Source: a virus
Reading direction: 5' to 3' (one strand)
Virus record (IMG/VR): IMGVR_UViG_3300003690_003506
Coordinates: 1-62,104 of that record
DNA length: 62,104 nucleotides
Positions within the stretch are counted from its first letter, which is position 1; each line of letters starts with the position of its first letter. Both the position numbers and the translations under genes were made by a program. Under the pieces are notes generated by a model. It did not search any database, was not told the DNA's origin, and saw only the letters and a list, made by a program, of their open reading frames with translations. Shown here piece by piece: positions 26,014 to 35,813 of this stretch.

Positions 26014-29000
26014 ATGTCTAGCCCATCTGATTATTTTTTAAGCGGTCACGTTGCTAATAAAACCGGGTTTCGGTCTAAAAAGCGGAATATTCCATTTTAT
26101 AATCCTCACGACGAGACAATAAAAGTAAAAATAACTTATGATGAGTTTGCAGATCCTCAAGATTTTCTTGGCAAAGTTAACGGGGTTACAAACAAGCTAG
26201 TAAATCGCTTTATTCTACATTATTATCCTGAATTTTATCCGTACTTACAGGACGCGAGTTACACGTCAGGCATTGCAATTTTGGATGATGCCTTCACCGA
26301 CATAAAGAGAATGTTTAAAGAGTCTCTAGAAGCTGGCAGCTTAATATACTATGTACCACATGACCCTTATTTAAAATCACAGAATAAACATATGGTTTTG
26401 GGAAGCATTTCATCCTTTACATATGATTTGCTGCCTTGTGATGTTCGCACTCTGAAGAAAAGATCTCTGCTAGCTTTCACAGCTAGAATTTATGCAAAAA
26501 TTCAAGTAATGACGGTACCGGCCCCGGGCGACACACTAACTTTTACTACTCGGTCACCTCTGGAAATAAGAGAACTATTGGAATTGGCAAACAGAATGCC
26601 CAGTTGGGATTCGGCCTTGTCTCTTTTTAATCAGGATCAAAAGATAACTAATCCAAATGATCAAACAACAATAGTAATCGGTGGGTTGATGGAAAATAAT
26701 AACCTTATGAACGATGGTTTATCATCTTTCCAATCAGAAATAGCAGGATTTGGGGGGTTGTTCCCCCTACCTATTGATTTTAATGCAATCCAGAAAAGCA
26801 TGATGTTCATTCTTAATGTGACAATTTTAAAATCTATTGTAGAAGAACTGACTGATATTGGTGTCAAAGGCTACACCGGCCGTTCTAAATTTACGGAATT
26901 TGGAGATGCTGACTCAATTACTATATATTTTGGTAAAAAAAGACGTCCTGGTCCTCCACCGCTCCCGTCGGAAACTGCCATTGGTCGGATTACTTATGTT
27001 GTAAACGAAGAGGGCCCCGAAGAAAATGTTTTAAAGACCGGTTATATGACAAATGTCAAATATAACAAAGAATTTCAAGACCCACTGACTCTCTCCACCC
27101 TTAAAAACTATGAATATCTACTTCAACGTATGCGTCTAGCTGCCATTGATCCCAATGGCCCTCCGTTTTCGTTTACAGAGTTTATAACTGATTCCTCTGG
27201 AGATTTTGGATTACCGGCGGATTTTACGCTGGATGAGTTACCAGCACCAGCCCCACCGGTAAAAAATGCATTCCTTAAGCAAGCGGTAGAGATGGGGTTA
27301 GTCGACCTTAAGGATACACAGGCTCTAGAAAAAGGTTTTGTTGAATCTATGTCTCCGGCCGAGATGAAGAAACTAAGACAGCAAGTAAGACAAAATCCAG
27401 AAATTTTTAAAAAGGTTTTTGAAGCCAACAAAGCAAAAGCACTCAAGACAGGGCAAAACGTTGCAAAAGGGATAGCAGCCGTTTTAAATGGCGACATCCC
27501 GGGCGGTAAAAAGAATAAAAAAGCAGCTTTATTATTGAGATCTCTTGGAATCGACGAAATAGCCAAAGAAGCTATGATCTGTGCCACTTTGGGGATGGCG
27601 CCCTCGATGGCCAGAATTGCCCAGGCCGCCGCAAATGCGATGCAGACAGTTGGTCAACGCAATCTTCCGTCGCCGGGGATGCAGATAAATATCCAGCCGT
27701 ATGAAGTCCCTGATCACCCGGACTCGGCCGTCAAAATACCACCGATCGATATTAAAAAGATTTTTAAGACTTTTACTATTGATGGAGATATGTGGAAAGA
27801 GATATTAAAAATTATGCTCGACAGTCTCCAGGAAATGGTTATGGAAATTGTTAAGGGCCTCGCCGAGCTACTGAAGGATTTGTGTGAATTAGCTAATCCC
27901 TTTGCCTCAGACTTCGGTGAAAATGATCTTGCAGACTTGGTCCAAGACAATCTAACCGACGATGCTGCGAATCTTCCAAATATTTCTAATCCGTCCGCAT
28001 TGGATCAATTGTTTGAAAGAGATAACATGACTTTTGACGACGTCATGAAATATTTCAGAGATTTATCGGCAATACTAAGTTCAATGGAAATTTGCTTTTT
28101 GTTTACGGATCGTGATGAAGTTTCGTATGATACGATGGAAAAAATATTGGACTTTAATGCAGCATATGGAGATGTGCATATTAGAAATACTCTTAATAAT
28201 TATGGAGCGGTGATGGGATTTTTTGCGAATCTATCGCGCTTTGTTGATTTTTCAGATTTTTGTAATAAGATAGCCAGCGACTTAGTCCATTTGAATCATG
28301 ATAATCTTTGTTTATTGGAGGTAAAAGCTCCAGATGCTATAGCTGATATCTTGAGTAATATAGCAGATGGTATCAAACTTGATCAGCCAAAGATTAATTT
28401 AGATTGTCCTTTGCGCCCGGGTTTTATCAAAAATCCTTTGGTCAGCGATACAATACCAGATTTGATAAATACAATTGTAAGAGTGGTTGAAATGGAGTTT
28501 ACCAATTCTATTAGTTCGGTCACTCAGATTCTTAAAGAGCCGACAATTGTTACGAACAAGGATGCGGATGGAAATATAGATCCGGCTATGAAAAAAATCA
28601 TGGACGCGCTGGCGGCTGTCCGCGACGGCGATGAGGATCCCTATTCCGAAGTGCGCAAGCCCCCGACTGACGCCACAAAGGCCGTTTTAACGAAAATCAA
28701 AGAAGCCTTTGCTGAGATCCCACTCATGGATACTAGCAACCTCCAGGAGACGTGTAATATTGACCTGACACAGGCCTTTGGAGTCGAAGTAGGTGCCGTA
28801 CAAGGTGTCTTGAATATGATTATTACCATCCTTGATGAACTTCTATCGGATCCAGAATTTTTATCAGCAATAGGCGATCTTGAGGATATGCTCGGCCGTA
28901 TGAGCGGCGACCCCGACGATTCCGCCGCACCACCAGTAACAGCAACAAAAACCTTTCAGTTCCCCAGGAAATATAAGAATGAGTTTACGAATTATATGGG

Positions 29001-32000
29001 TACCCCAGACCGAGGCGCCTTAAGCACCAGCTTCAGCGTATATACTTTCGAAATCTCGAGGGCGAACAAATTTAGTTCTAAAGCGAGTTTCAGCTACCAG
29101 AATGACTCCTTCGACAAGCTGGAGCTTAAATTTAGATTTGGTCGATCACAAACTCGACCCAGGTGGGCGCCCTTCAATCCGCCGCGGTCGAACAACGTGA
29201 CGTACACACTTCCTGATGGCACCTCGGGTAGCTATGCAATCCCGGGTTATGAGTTGCGGGCCCCGGGCAGCGACAGCACTGAAATGGTAAAAATTAAATA
29301 CGAGCCCCACACCGGTGCCAGCTACGGCACCGATCGGGGCAGAATTCAAGTTAACCTTAGTTCAGATTTAATTCCGGGCGCTGGCAATATAAGTGCGTTT
29401 AGCTTTTCTGCTCCTGATACCAGCGGCACTGGCCAGGGTGGGAATTATAATCCGACGATCGTGGACATAAATCAATATGTTGATATTTTCGCTGCAGCGC
29501 TGGCAGAAAATCTTAGGTTCGACCCGGGCCCCGGGCCACATCCCCACGACTTTGTCGGCGACGCCTGGGAACGCATTACTCTCCAGGATTTTGATGCGCC
29601 CACCGTCACAGGTATTTCGGCCACCCCCGAGGAAATCAAGAAGGAGATCGTCGGCATATTGTTTCCTGCAGCTTTTGCTGGGATGGTCGAATCAGCTTTT
29701 GATTATATCGAAGCAAACGGTATCTTTGATATGGAAAGATTAAATGCAGTGAACTTTTTCCATGACAATAGGAATTGTATACCAGATAACGTGGCCGATT
29801 TCTTAGATATAGATGGTATTTTGGCAATACTAAAAGATGAAATGTTGGACGCACTTTGTTATGATGAGGACAAAGAAGATTTAAATCCAATGGGGGGTAA
29901 GATAAGGGATGTTATTCGATACGGGCTTTTCTTGTTATTGACTCAAATTCATATAGCCCAATTCTTGATCAAAAATATATTTGTTCTCTCGGCATTCAAA
30001 GTAGAAGATATTATGGCATCCCAGATGATAACAGATTTACTAGCAGTAACAGTTCGCGATCAAATGACGGCATTCTTGCAAACAGAACCAGTTATAGGGC
30101 ACCAGATGGTTCAATATTTTAGCAAGAAGGCCAAGAGACCATCAATTGTTTCTAAAGGCGGCTTTGAAGATAGGGCGGGAAATATGGTTTTCCCAGTGGC
30201 CACACCCACAACAAATATGCAGGATTTCAATTTTGAAGATTCTTTTGATGGATTTAGTATTAGTGATTTTCCTGCAATTATTGAATATGTCACTAAATTA
30301 CGAATGTCTGATTCAAAAAAATCTGTGTCTAATGCCATGAAAAGGTCGAGCGCAATGACTCCTTCAAAGTCGGTTGATAAAATCTTTTTAGAAAACATTC
30401 TTACAGTACAGCCTATGTGGTTCGGAGACCTTACTCCTGAATTATATATAGAGGATGGCCAACACAATATTGTGATGCATCAACCCGCCATCACCAACAA
30501 CAGCTGGAAGACAGTCCTGCTCCGAGAGCGGATTCAGGGTGATTGGGCACAGCAGGCCACTTTCGGGAAGCTCGTCTTGGAAAGAGTGGTTGTTTGGGAT
30601 TCTGCGTGGGTCACCTTCGCGACAGGCGGCGAGCCTCGATCGGCCGCCGGCGTGTCCTGGGCGCCACTCGCCGGCGCCAACAATGGATTAGAAATTAGTT
30701 TGTTTAATCACGCTTTAGGTATTGAGGGTGCCGCGATGGTGCACTGGAGTACCAACGAAGCCCATACTGCCCGGGATTTGCTGAGCAGCGACGATCGAGA
30801 CTCGTCGTCCGGAATTAGCTTTTTTGGCCTAGGCATAAGACATCGTATAGTATATTATTTACCCGGCACCGAACACGACCAGCCGGGCGAAGACTTATTT
30901 TATAGAGATTACAGCGACGAGCTTCATCCATCCCAACGCCACGATTCGTTGGGTCTACGTAGGGTTGTTATAGCAGATCTCGGTACTCTAGTATCATTGG
31001 GGGATAAACAGACTACAGACCCAGCCTTCGCAGAGGATATGCTATATTATAATTCATCAAAAATTCGTGGGAGCGAAATTAGTCAAATTAGTACAGATCC
31101 CGTGTATCAAGAACTTTTTGGGAAGACGTTTAACAAAGAATTGATTATGCTTATTCCTATAATGTATAATTTCTATCTTACAAATGCTCATTTCTCCGAG
31201 ATAGACGATCGTTTCAGGGCGCCCAAGTATCGTTGTCTTCAAATATTTAAAGATAGTGTACGTGACGAAAATAATTTTAGCAGCCCTGTTCCGGATCCTG
31301 CGGGAGCAAAGCGCTTGGGAGCAATAGATCCAGAAGATCCTCTTCTTGATTTAGGATTCTCAGCATTGGACTTTATATTAAAAATGCTTATACAAACACC
31401 AATTAAAATTTTTAAGGGGGTATCTGAAATAATAGATCCGCACGTTGCAATATCTAAGATAGTTAAAGATGTTTCCGGCGCGGCCTTTAATGAGCTTGCT
31501 AAAGTTATCGACGCAGCTCCTCCGGTCATCGCGTTGCGTGAGCCTATACCACACCCTCGCCGCGGGCAGCCTCCTGCTAATGATCCCGAAGGCGAGCCGA
31601 TTGAAGAAGACGCAACACTCCCGGCAATTGCACCAGCCATCACCGGCGAGGGTATTCTTTCCTTCCTCTTATGTATGATTACAATAGGAATGAAAGAAGG
31701 TCTTGAAGATGTATCTCCAACTCCGCCCGGTTGGCACAAGGCCCTGGAAGATGGAATTCTTTATCCAAAAATTAATATAAAAGGTGTTGATTTCCTCGGC
31801 ACATTACCGGGAATGTTTATGGCACCTCCGTTTGTGTTTGGTATAATATATTTGCTATTATCACTACTTATGAAAGAAGTGGAGGATGATCTTAATGATT
31901 TGAGAGACGATGTACCGCCAATGTCGCCGCCGGCTGATGATGGTCTTAATCCACCTGGATCCAGCGCCTGCCCTGATCCAGTGGCCACCACCCTTAGTCC

Positions 32001-32043
32001 CTCGAATCCTAATTATGTGCCACCAGAGTCTGGCGAGTGCTAA
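26014..32043 (+). CDS. Giant (2009 aa) baseplate/virion structural protein
   Basis: A 2009-aa structural protein. The backbone is helical and AT-rich with many acidic helices. Two parts differ: residues about 970-1200 and 1490-1650 are GC-rich and beta-rich, and look like inserted domains. A stretch near residues 850-856 (KDADGNIDPAM) looks like an EF-hand loop. A hydrophobic segment lies near 1936-1952 (PPFVFGIIYLLLSLLM), followed by a Pro-rich end. Located directly before gp25 and gp6, it is probably a baseplate protein; a tape measure is less likely as there is no long coiled coil. The ATG at 26014 has only a weak ribosome site. Confidence 0.8.
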   Translation: MSSPSDYFLSGHVANKTGFRSKKRNIPFYNPHDETIKVKITYDEFADPQDFLGKVNGVTNKLVNRFILHYYPEFYPYLQDASYTSGIAILDDAFTDIKRMFKESLEAGSLIYYVPHDPYLKSQNKHMVLGSISSFTYDLLPCDVRTLKKRSLLAFTARIYAKIQVMTVPAPGDTLTFTTRSPLEIRELLELANRMPSWDSALSLFNQDQKITNPNDQTTIVIGGLMENNNLMNDGLSSFQSEIAGFGGLFPLPIDFNAIQKSMMFILNVTILKSIVEELTDIGVKGYTGRSKFTEFGDADSITIYFGKKRRPGPPPLPSETAIGRITYVVNEEGPEENVLKTGYMTNVKYNKEFQDPLTLSTLKNYEYLLQRMRLAAIDPNGPPFSFTEFITDSSGDFGLPADFTLDELPAPAPPVKNAFLKQAVEMGLVDLKDTQALEKGFVESMSPAEMKKLRQQVRQNPEIFKKVFEANKAKALKTGQNVAKGIAAVLNGDIPGGKKNKKAALLLRSLGIDEIAKEAMICATLGMAPSMARIAQAAANAMQTVGQRNLPSPGMQINIQPYEVPDHPDSAVKIPPIDIKKIFKTFTIDGDMWKEILKIMLDSLQEMVMEIVKGLAELLKDLCELANPFASDFGENDLADLVQDNLTDDAANLPNISNPSALDQLFERDNMTFDDVMKYFRDLSAILSSMEICFLFTDRDEVSYDTMEKILDFNAAYGDVHIRNTLNNYGAVMGFFANLSRFVDFSDFCNKIASDLVHLNHDNLCLLEVKAPDAIADILSNIADGIKLDQPKINLDCPLRPGFIKNPLVSDTIPDLINTIVRVVEMEFTNSISSVTQILKEPTIVTNKDADGNIDPAMKKIMDALAAVRDGDEDPYSEVRKPPTDATKAVLTKIKEAFAEIPLMDTSNLQETCNIDLTQAFGVEVGAVQGVLNMIITILDELLSDPEFLSAIGDLEDMLGRMSGDPDDSAAPPVTATKTFQFPRKYKNEFTNYMGTPDRGALSTSFSVYTFEISRANKFSSKASFSYQNDSFDKLELKFRFGRSQTRPRWAPFNPPRSNNVTYTLPDGTSGSYAIPGYELRAPGSDSTEMVKIKYEPHTGASYGTDRGRIQVNLSSDLIPGAGNISAFSFSAPDTSGTGQGGNYNPTIVDINQYVDIFAAALAENLRFDPGPGPHPHDFVGDAWERITLQDFDAPTVTGISATPEEIKKEIVGILFPAAFAGMVESAFDYIEANGIFDMERLNAVNFFHDNRNCIPDNVADFLDIDGILAILKDEMLDALCYDEDKEDLNPMGGKIRDVIRYGLFLLLTQIHIAQFLIKNIFVLSAFKVEDIMASQMITDLLAVTVRDQMTAFLQTEPVIGHQMVQYFSKKAKRPSIVSKGGFEDRAGNMVFPVATPTTNMQDFNFEDSFDGFSISDFPAIIEYVTKLRMSDSKKSVSNAMKRSSAMTPSKSVDKIFLENILTVQPMWFGDLTPELYIEDGQHNIVMHQPAITNNSWKTVLLRERIQGDWAQQATFGKLVLERVVVWDSAWVTFATGGEPRSAAGVSWAPLAGANNGLEISLFNHALGIEGAAMVHWSTNEAHTARDLLSSDDRDSSSGISFFGLGIRHRIVYYLPGTEHDQPGEDLFYRDYSDELHPSQRHDSLGLRRVVIADLGTLVSLGDKQTTDPAFAEDMLYYNSSKIRGSEISQISTDPVYQELFGKTFNKELIMLIPIMYNFYLTNAHFSEIDDRFRAPKYRCLQIFKDSVRDENNFSSPVPDPAGAKRLGAIDPEDPLLDLGFSALDFILKMLIQTPIKIFKGVSEIIDPHVAISKIVKDVSGAAFNELAKVIDAAPPVIALREPIPHPRRGQPPANDPEGEPIEEDATLPAIAPAITGEGILSFLLCMITIGMKEGLEDVSPTPPGWHKALEDGILYPKINIKGVDFLGTLPGMFMAPPFVFGIIYLLLSLLMKEVEDDLNDLRDDVPPMSPPADDGLNPPGSSACPDPVATTLSPSNPNYVPPESGEC

Positions 32044-32064
32044 TTATAAAAAGGAAATAGAATT

Positions 32065-32457
32065 ATGGCATCAGGAATAGCAGTTAGATTACCACTTAAA
32101 GAAGATAATGTTAATGGGCCGTATGGGCTTATAAAAAATTATGTTGAGCTAGCTAGACAAAATTTTAAAATGCTTTTACTAACAAGTCCCGGGGAAAAGA
32201 TGATGAATCCTGATTTTGGAGTTGGGCTTAAGAGGTATTTATTTGAATTAAATGGATCGACGGTATATGCAGAAATAAATGATAGAATACACTCGCAGAC
32301 AAAGCGCTATATGAGTTTCATTCAGCTTAATAAAATCGATTTTAGCGTGCCAGAAAATGAACCGGACTTTTTTCCACACACCATATCAGTGTCAATACAT
32401 TTTACAATTGTGCCGCTTCAAACAAGCACTTTGCTTCAAATTGAATTTGATAACTAA
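32065..32457 (+). CDS. gp25: gp25-like baseplate wedge protein
   Basis: A 130-aa protein of the gp25/lysozyme-like baseplate wedge family, which links the inner wedge to the sheath initiation. The typical motif appears as GEKMMNPDFG (residues 43-52; family form ER.M.P.FG), followed by a helix (LKRYLFE) and the paired strands of the C-terminal half. The length matches T4 gp25 (132 aa). AAAGGA stands upstream of the ATG. It is next to gp6, the same order as in other T4-like phages. Confidence 0.88.
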   Translation: MASGIAVRLPLKEDNVNGPYGLIKNYVELARQNFKMLLLTSPGEKMMNPDFGVGLKRYLFELNGSTVYAEINDRIHSQTKRYMSFIQLNKIDFSVPENEPDFFPHTISVSIHFTIVPLQTSTLLQIEFDN

Positions 32458-32477
32458 TTATTATTGGGACCACTTTA

Positions 32478-34274
32478 ATGCCAAAGAAACAACAAGCCAT
32501 AAATTATACAAGTCGAGATTTTGATTCTATTAGGCGCGACTTAGAGACGTACGCTAAAAGATATTATCCGGATACTTATCAAGATTTTAGTGAGGCATCT
32601 TTTGGGTCATTAATGCTCGATACGGTAGCTTACGTAGGCGATATTTTATCATTTTATTTAGACTACCAAGCAAATGAAAGTTTTTTAGATTCCGCAATTC
32701 AATATGATAACGTTGCGAGGCATTCACGTCAATTTGGATTTCGCCTGCCGGCTAGCCCTTCCTCGTTCGGAATTTTGACTTTTTATATTAAAATACCGGT
32801 CACTTCGGTTGGCGGGGGCCCAGACTTAGATTTTGCTCCCACACTTAGGGCCGGCTCAACCTTTAGTTCTGTGGGCGGTGGATCCTACACTTTACTTGAT
32901 AGTATAGATTTTTCTGTAGGGACTAACCAGGTTGTTGTTGCAGAGGCTGATTCAGACACTGGAGAGGCTCAGTCATTTGTTATACGCGCGTTAGGCAGAG
33001 CTGTATCTGGTAGAGCTGTTGTACAAGAGTTTGAAGTGGGAGAATTTCAGAGATTTTTGAAATTGTCCCTTTCTAATGCTAATGTTACAGCCATATTGAG
33101 TATTATGGATTCAGAAGGTCACGAATATGTTCAAGTTGATAATTTATCGCAAAACGTAATTTATAAAGCTCTTAGAAATTCAGATTCTAATAGTTCAACG
33201 GTGCCAAATATACTTAAAGCTGTGCCTGTTCCAAGAAGGTTTGTATTAGAAAATTTAGGTAACGAGTCCTTTTTACAATTTGGATATGGATCTGATTCTG
33301 AGTTATTAACAAATTCTGTTTTAGATCCGACAGAGTTGGTGCTCGACTTAAATGGCAAAAATTATATTACTGATTTAGATTTTGATCCAACAAAATTAAT
33401 AAGTACAGATAAATTTGGAATTGCCCCAGCCAATACAAAGCTAAGAGTGTCATATCGAATTAATACCGGCAGAGACATCAACGCGGCGGTTAATACCGTC
33501 ACGACAATAAAAACCCCTCTTTTCAAGTTTTCACGACAAGCGGAATTACAATCTTCAACGAGGGCAAGTGTAACAACTTCACTGGAGGTTACAAACGAGC
33601 AGGCATTTGTTGGTAATTTAGCGCTTCCTTCATCTGAAGAAATTAAGCAAAGAACTATGTCATATTTTGCAGCACAAAATAGAGCTGTTACGGCTCAAGA
33701 TTATCAGGCAATTATATATGGAATGCCGGCCAAATTTGGCGCCATCCACCGAGCGCAGATAGTAAGAGATTTTGATGAGTTTAAAAGAAATTTAAATTTA
33801 TATATTATTTCAAAAGATGTTAATGGTAAACTAACTTCAGCGAACTCAACATTAAAAAGTAATATTAAAAGTTGGATTATGCAATATAAGATGATTAATG
33901 ATACTGTTGATATTCTTGATGCAGAAATTGTTAATTTTGGAATTCGTTATAGTATTTCTTTAGATTCAAATGCCAACAGATACACTGTTATAAGCAGAGC
34001 CAATAAAAGACTTGCTAAATTTTATTCTAAAAGACAATTTGATATCGGAGAATCCATTCAAATCTCGGATATTTATCGTGAACTACAAAAAGTTAAAGGA
34101 ATTATGGATGTATACGACGTACAGATTGTAGATAAAATCGGCGGCTTGTATTCTAATAGCAATTATGATTTACGTTCTTCTGTTTCCATGGATGGAACCA
34201 GGGTTTTGGCCTCCAATAGAATTATATTTGAACTCAAATTTCCAAATGTTGATATACAAGGAACTGTCAAATAA
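32478..34274 (+). CDS. gp6: gp6-like baseplate wedge protein (baseplate J family)
   Basis: A 598-aa protein related to T4 gp6/baseplate J. The N-terminus INYTSRDFDSIRRDLETYAK, followed by SFGSLMLDTVAYVGDILSFY and ANESFLDSA, is the conserved opening of gp6 proteins in T4-like marine phages. T4 gp6 forms the iris of the baseplate and holds wedges together. The C-terminal domain (DIYRELQKVKGIMDVYDVQ) agrees with the J domain. It ends in TAATG, the next start, so the two are coupled. Confidence 0.9.
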   Translation: MPKKQQAINYTSRDFDSIRRDLETYAKRYYPDTYQDFSEASFGSLMLDTVAYVGDILSFYLDYQANESFLDSAIQYDNVARHSRQFGFRLPASPSSFGILTFYIKIPVTSVGGGPDLDFAPTLRAGSTFSSVGGGSYTLLDSIDFSVGTNQVVVAEADSDTGEAQSFVIRALGRAVSGRAVVQEFEVGEFQRFLKLSLSNANVTAILSIMDSEGHEYVQVDNLSQNVIYKALRNSDSNSSTVPNILKAVPVPRRFVLENLGNESFLQFGYGSDSELLTNSVLDPTELVLDLNGKNYITDLDFDPTKLISTDKFGIAPANTKLRVSYRINTGRDINAAVNTVTTIKTPLFKFSRQAELQSSTRASVTTSLEVTNEQAFVGNLALPSSEEIKQRTMSYFAAQNRAVTAQDYQAIIYGMPAKFGAIHRAQIVRDFDEFKRNLNLYIISKDVNGKLTSANSTLKSNIKSWIMQYKMINDTVDILDAEIVNFGIRYSISLDSNANRYTVISRANKRLAKFYSKRQFDIGESIQISDIYRELQKVKGIMDVYDVQIVDKIGGLYSNSNYDLRSSVSMDGTRVLASNRIIFELKFPNVDIQGTVK

Positions 34275-35806
34275 TGAGCATCGCAAGGTATACAGCCAGT
34301 CTGGATACAACTATAGTTAATGCATTTGAGGCTGATTTATCAACAAGAGCCAGCGGCTCAAATATGGGGTACGCAGATTCCCTAGAAATTTTTTCAATTT
34401 ATGGCCAAACTTCAGCTTCAGTTGGTCAGTCTCAAGAGCTTTCTAGAGCGCTCATAAAATTTCCTATATCTTCAATTTCAGCCGATAGGACGGCCGGTAC
34501 TATTGGTGCTAGCGGAAGCGTATCATTTTATCTTAAAATGTTTAATGCCGAGCATCCATTTACGCTTCCCCAAGACTTTACTTTGGTTGTGGCACCTATT
34601 TCTCAGTCTTGGACAGAGGGAACGGGCCTCGATATGGATGAATACCAAGATCTTGGCTATGCTAGTTGGATGTCTGCTAGCAGTACCGCAGCATGGACCT
34701 CTATCGGCGGCGATTATTTAACGGATCAAAATTATGAGATCACCTTTCCGGGCGGCTACGAAGATGTAGAGGTAAATGTAACAGATCTTGTGGAAAATTG
34801 GATCTTAGGGGATTCGGGTGGTAAGTTTGATAATCACGGCATAGGTTTTAGACTAACAGCCAGCCAGGAAGCTTATTATTCTGCTTCTACTGGAGCTGAT
34901 ACGGGAAGTATTATACACAACACAGCCGGCGCAACAGAATCATATTATACAAAAAAGTTCTTCGCTCGGTCCTCGGAGTTCTTCTTTAAACGTCCGTTCA
35001 TCGAGGCGCGTTGGGATTCGCGTATACAAGATGATAGAGAAAATTTCTTTTATTCTAGTTCATTGGCGCCCGCGGAAGATAATTTAAATACTTTATATCT
35101 TTACAATTATATACGCGGGCGTCTTGTTGACATTCCAAACGTTGCTGGCGGCGAGATTCTTGTTTCCTTATACTCTGGTTCCTCGGCGCCAACTGGTTCA
35201 AAGATGAAGATGTCGGCGGGCGGCGGCACTGTTGCTGCAGCAGACACCGATGTTACTGGTGGCTGGGTTAAGACCGGTATCTATTCTGCTTCCATGGCCA
35301 TCACGGCCGCGGCAACTCCATTTGAAGCTCTTTTCGATGTGTGGCACAGCGGGACTACGGATGTAGAGTACTTTACAGGATCAATTTACCCCGAAAAGAT
35401 GCCAACATATGAAGCAGCACCAACTTTCACAAAACTTACAAGCTTAACAAATCTTAAGAGGAAGTATTCAACAAGCGAAAAAGCAAGATTTAGATTTTTT
35501 GTTCGTGATAGAAACTGGAGTCCGACGATCTATACAGTTTCAAATAGTACTAATCCAACTGATGTAATTCATAGTGCTTCTTATTCGGTCCGCCGTGTAA
35601 TAGACAACTGGAATGCCATTCCGTATGGGACAGGTTCTGATTTTAGTACTTATTTGTCTTATGACAAGGACGGTAATTATTTTGATCTGGATTTATCTAT
35701 GTTAGAGTCTGGATATATGTATGAGATTAAATTGTCCTATTACAATGATAGCATAGGCGACTGGCAGGAGCAGGGACAAACGTTCAAATTTAGAGTTGAA
35801 GAATAA
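34274..35806 (+). CDS. Virion structural protein, beta-rich
   Basis: A 510-aa protein with high Ser/Thr/Gly and aromatic content. The first 240 residues look like a DNRLRE-type beta sandwich: TIVNAFEADLSTRASG, then ALIKFPISSI, and VEVNVTDLVENWI; the remainder is strand-rich with FRFFVRDRNW. It is probably a baseplate-outer or fibre-related component, since it lies between gp6 and the 3949-aa LamG protein. ATG overlaps the TAA of gp6 by one base. Confidence 0.75.
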   Translation: MSIARYTASLDTTIVNAFEADLSTRASGSNMGYADSLEIFSIYGQTSASVGQSQELSRALIKFPISSISADRTAGTIGASGSVSFYLKMFNAEHPFTLPQDFTLVVAPISQSWTEGTGLDMDEYQDLGYASWMSASSTAAWTSIGGDYLTDQNYEITFPGGYEDVEVNVTDLVENWILGDSGGKFDNHGIGFRLTASQEAYYSASTGADTGSIIHNTAGATESYYTKKFFARSSEFFFKRPFIEARWDSRIQDDRENFFYSSSLAPAEDNLNTLYLYNYIRGRLVDIPNVAGGEILVSLYSGSSAPTGSKMKMSAGGGTVAAADTDVTGGWVKTGIYSASMAITAAATPFEALFDVWHSGTTDVEYFTGSIYPEKMPTYEAAPTFTKLTSLTNLKRKYSTSEKARFRFFVRDRNWSPTIYTVSNSTNPTDVIHSASYSVRRVIDNWNAIPYGTGSDFSTYLSYDKDGNYFDLDLSMLESGYMYEIKLSYYNDSIGDWQEQGQTFKFRVEE

Positions 35807-35813
35807 TTAGGGT

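Noticed and set aside
27123-27587. A 154-aa open frame on the minus strand
   Set aside because: Same reasons: a shadow of the 2009-aa gene with no family resemblance.
28555-28590. EF-hand-like loop in the 2009-aa protein
   Set aside because: The D-x-D-G-x-I pattern is only one loop with no paired hand; noted in the gene entry but too weak for a calcium-binding claim.
31239-31739. A 166-aa open frame on the minus strand
   Set aside because: It lies fully within the 2009-aa virion gene, has low-complexity Ser/Gly/Ile content, no ribosome site, and all other genes are on the plus strand.
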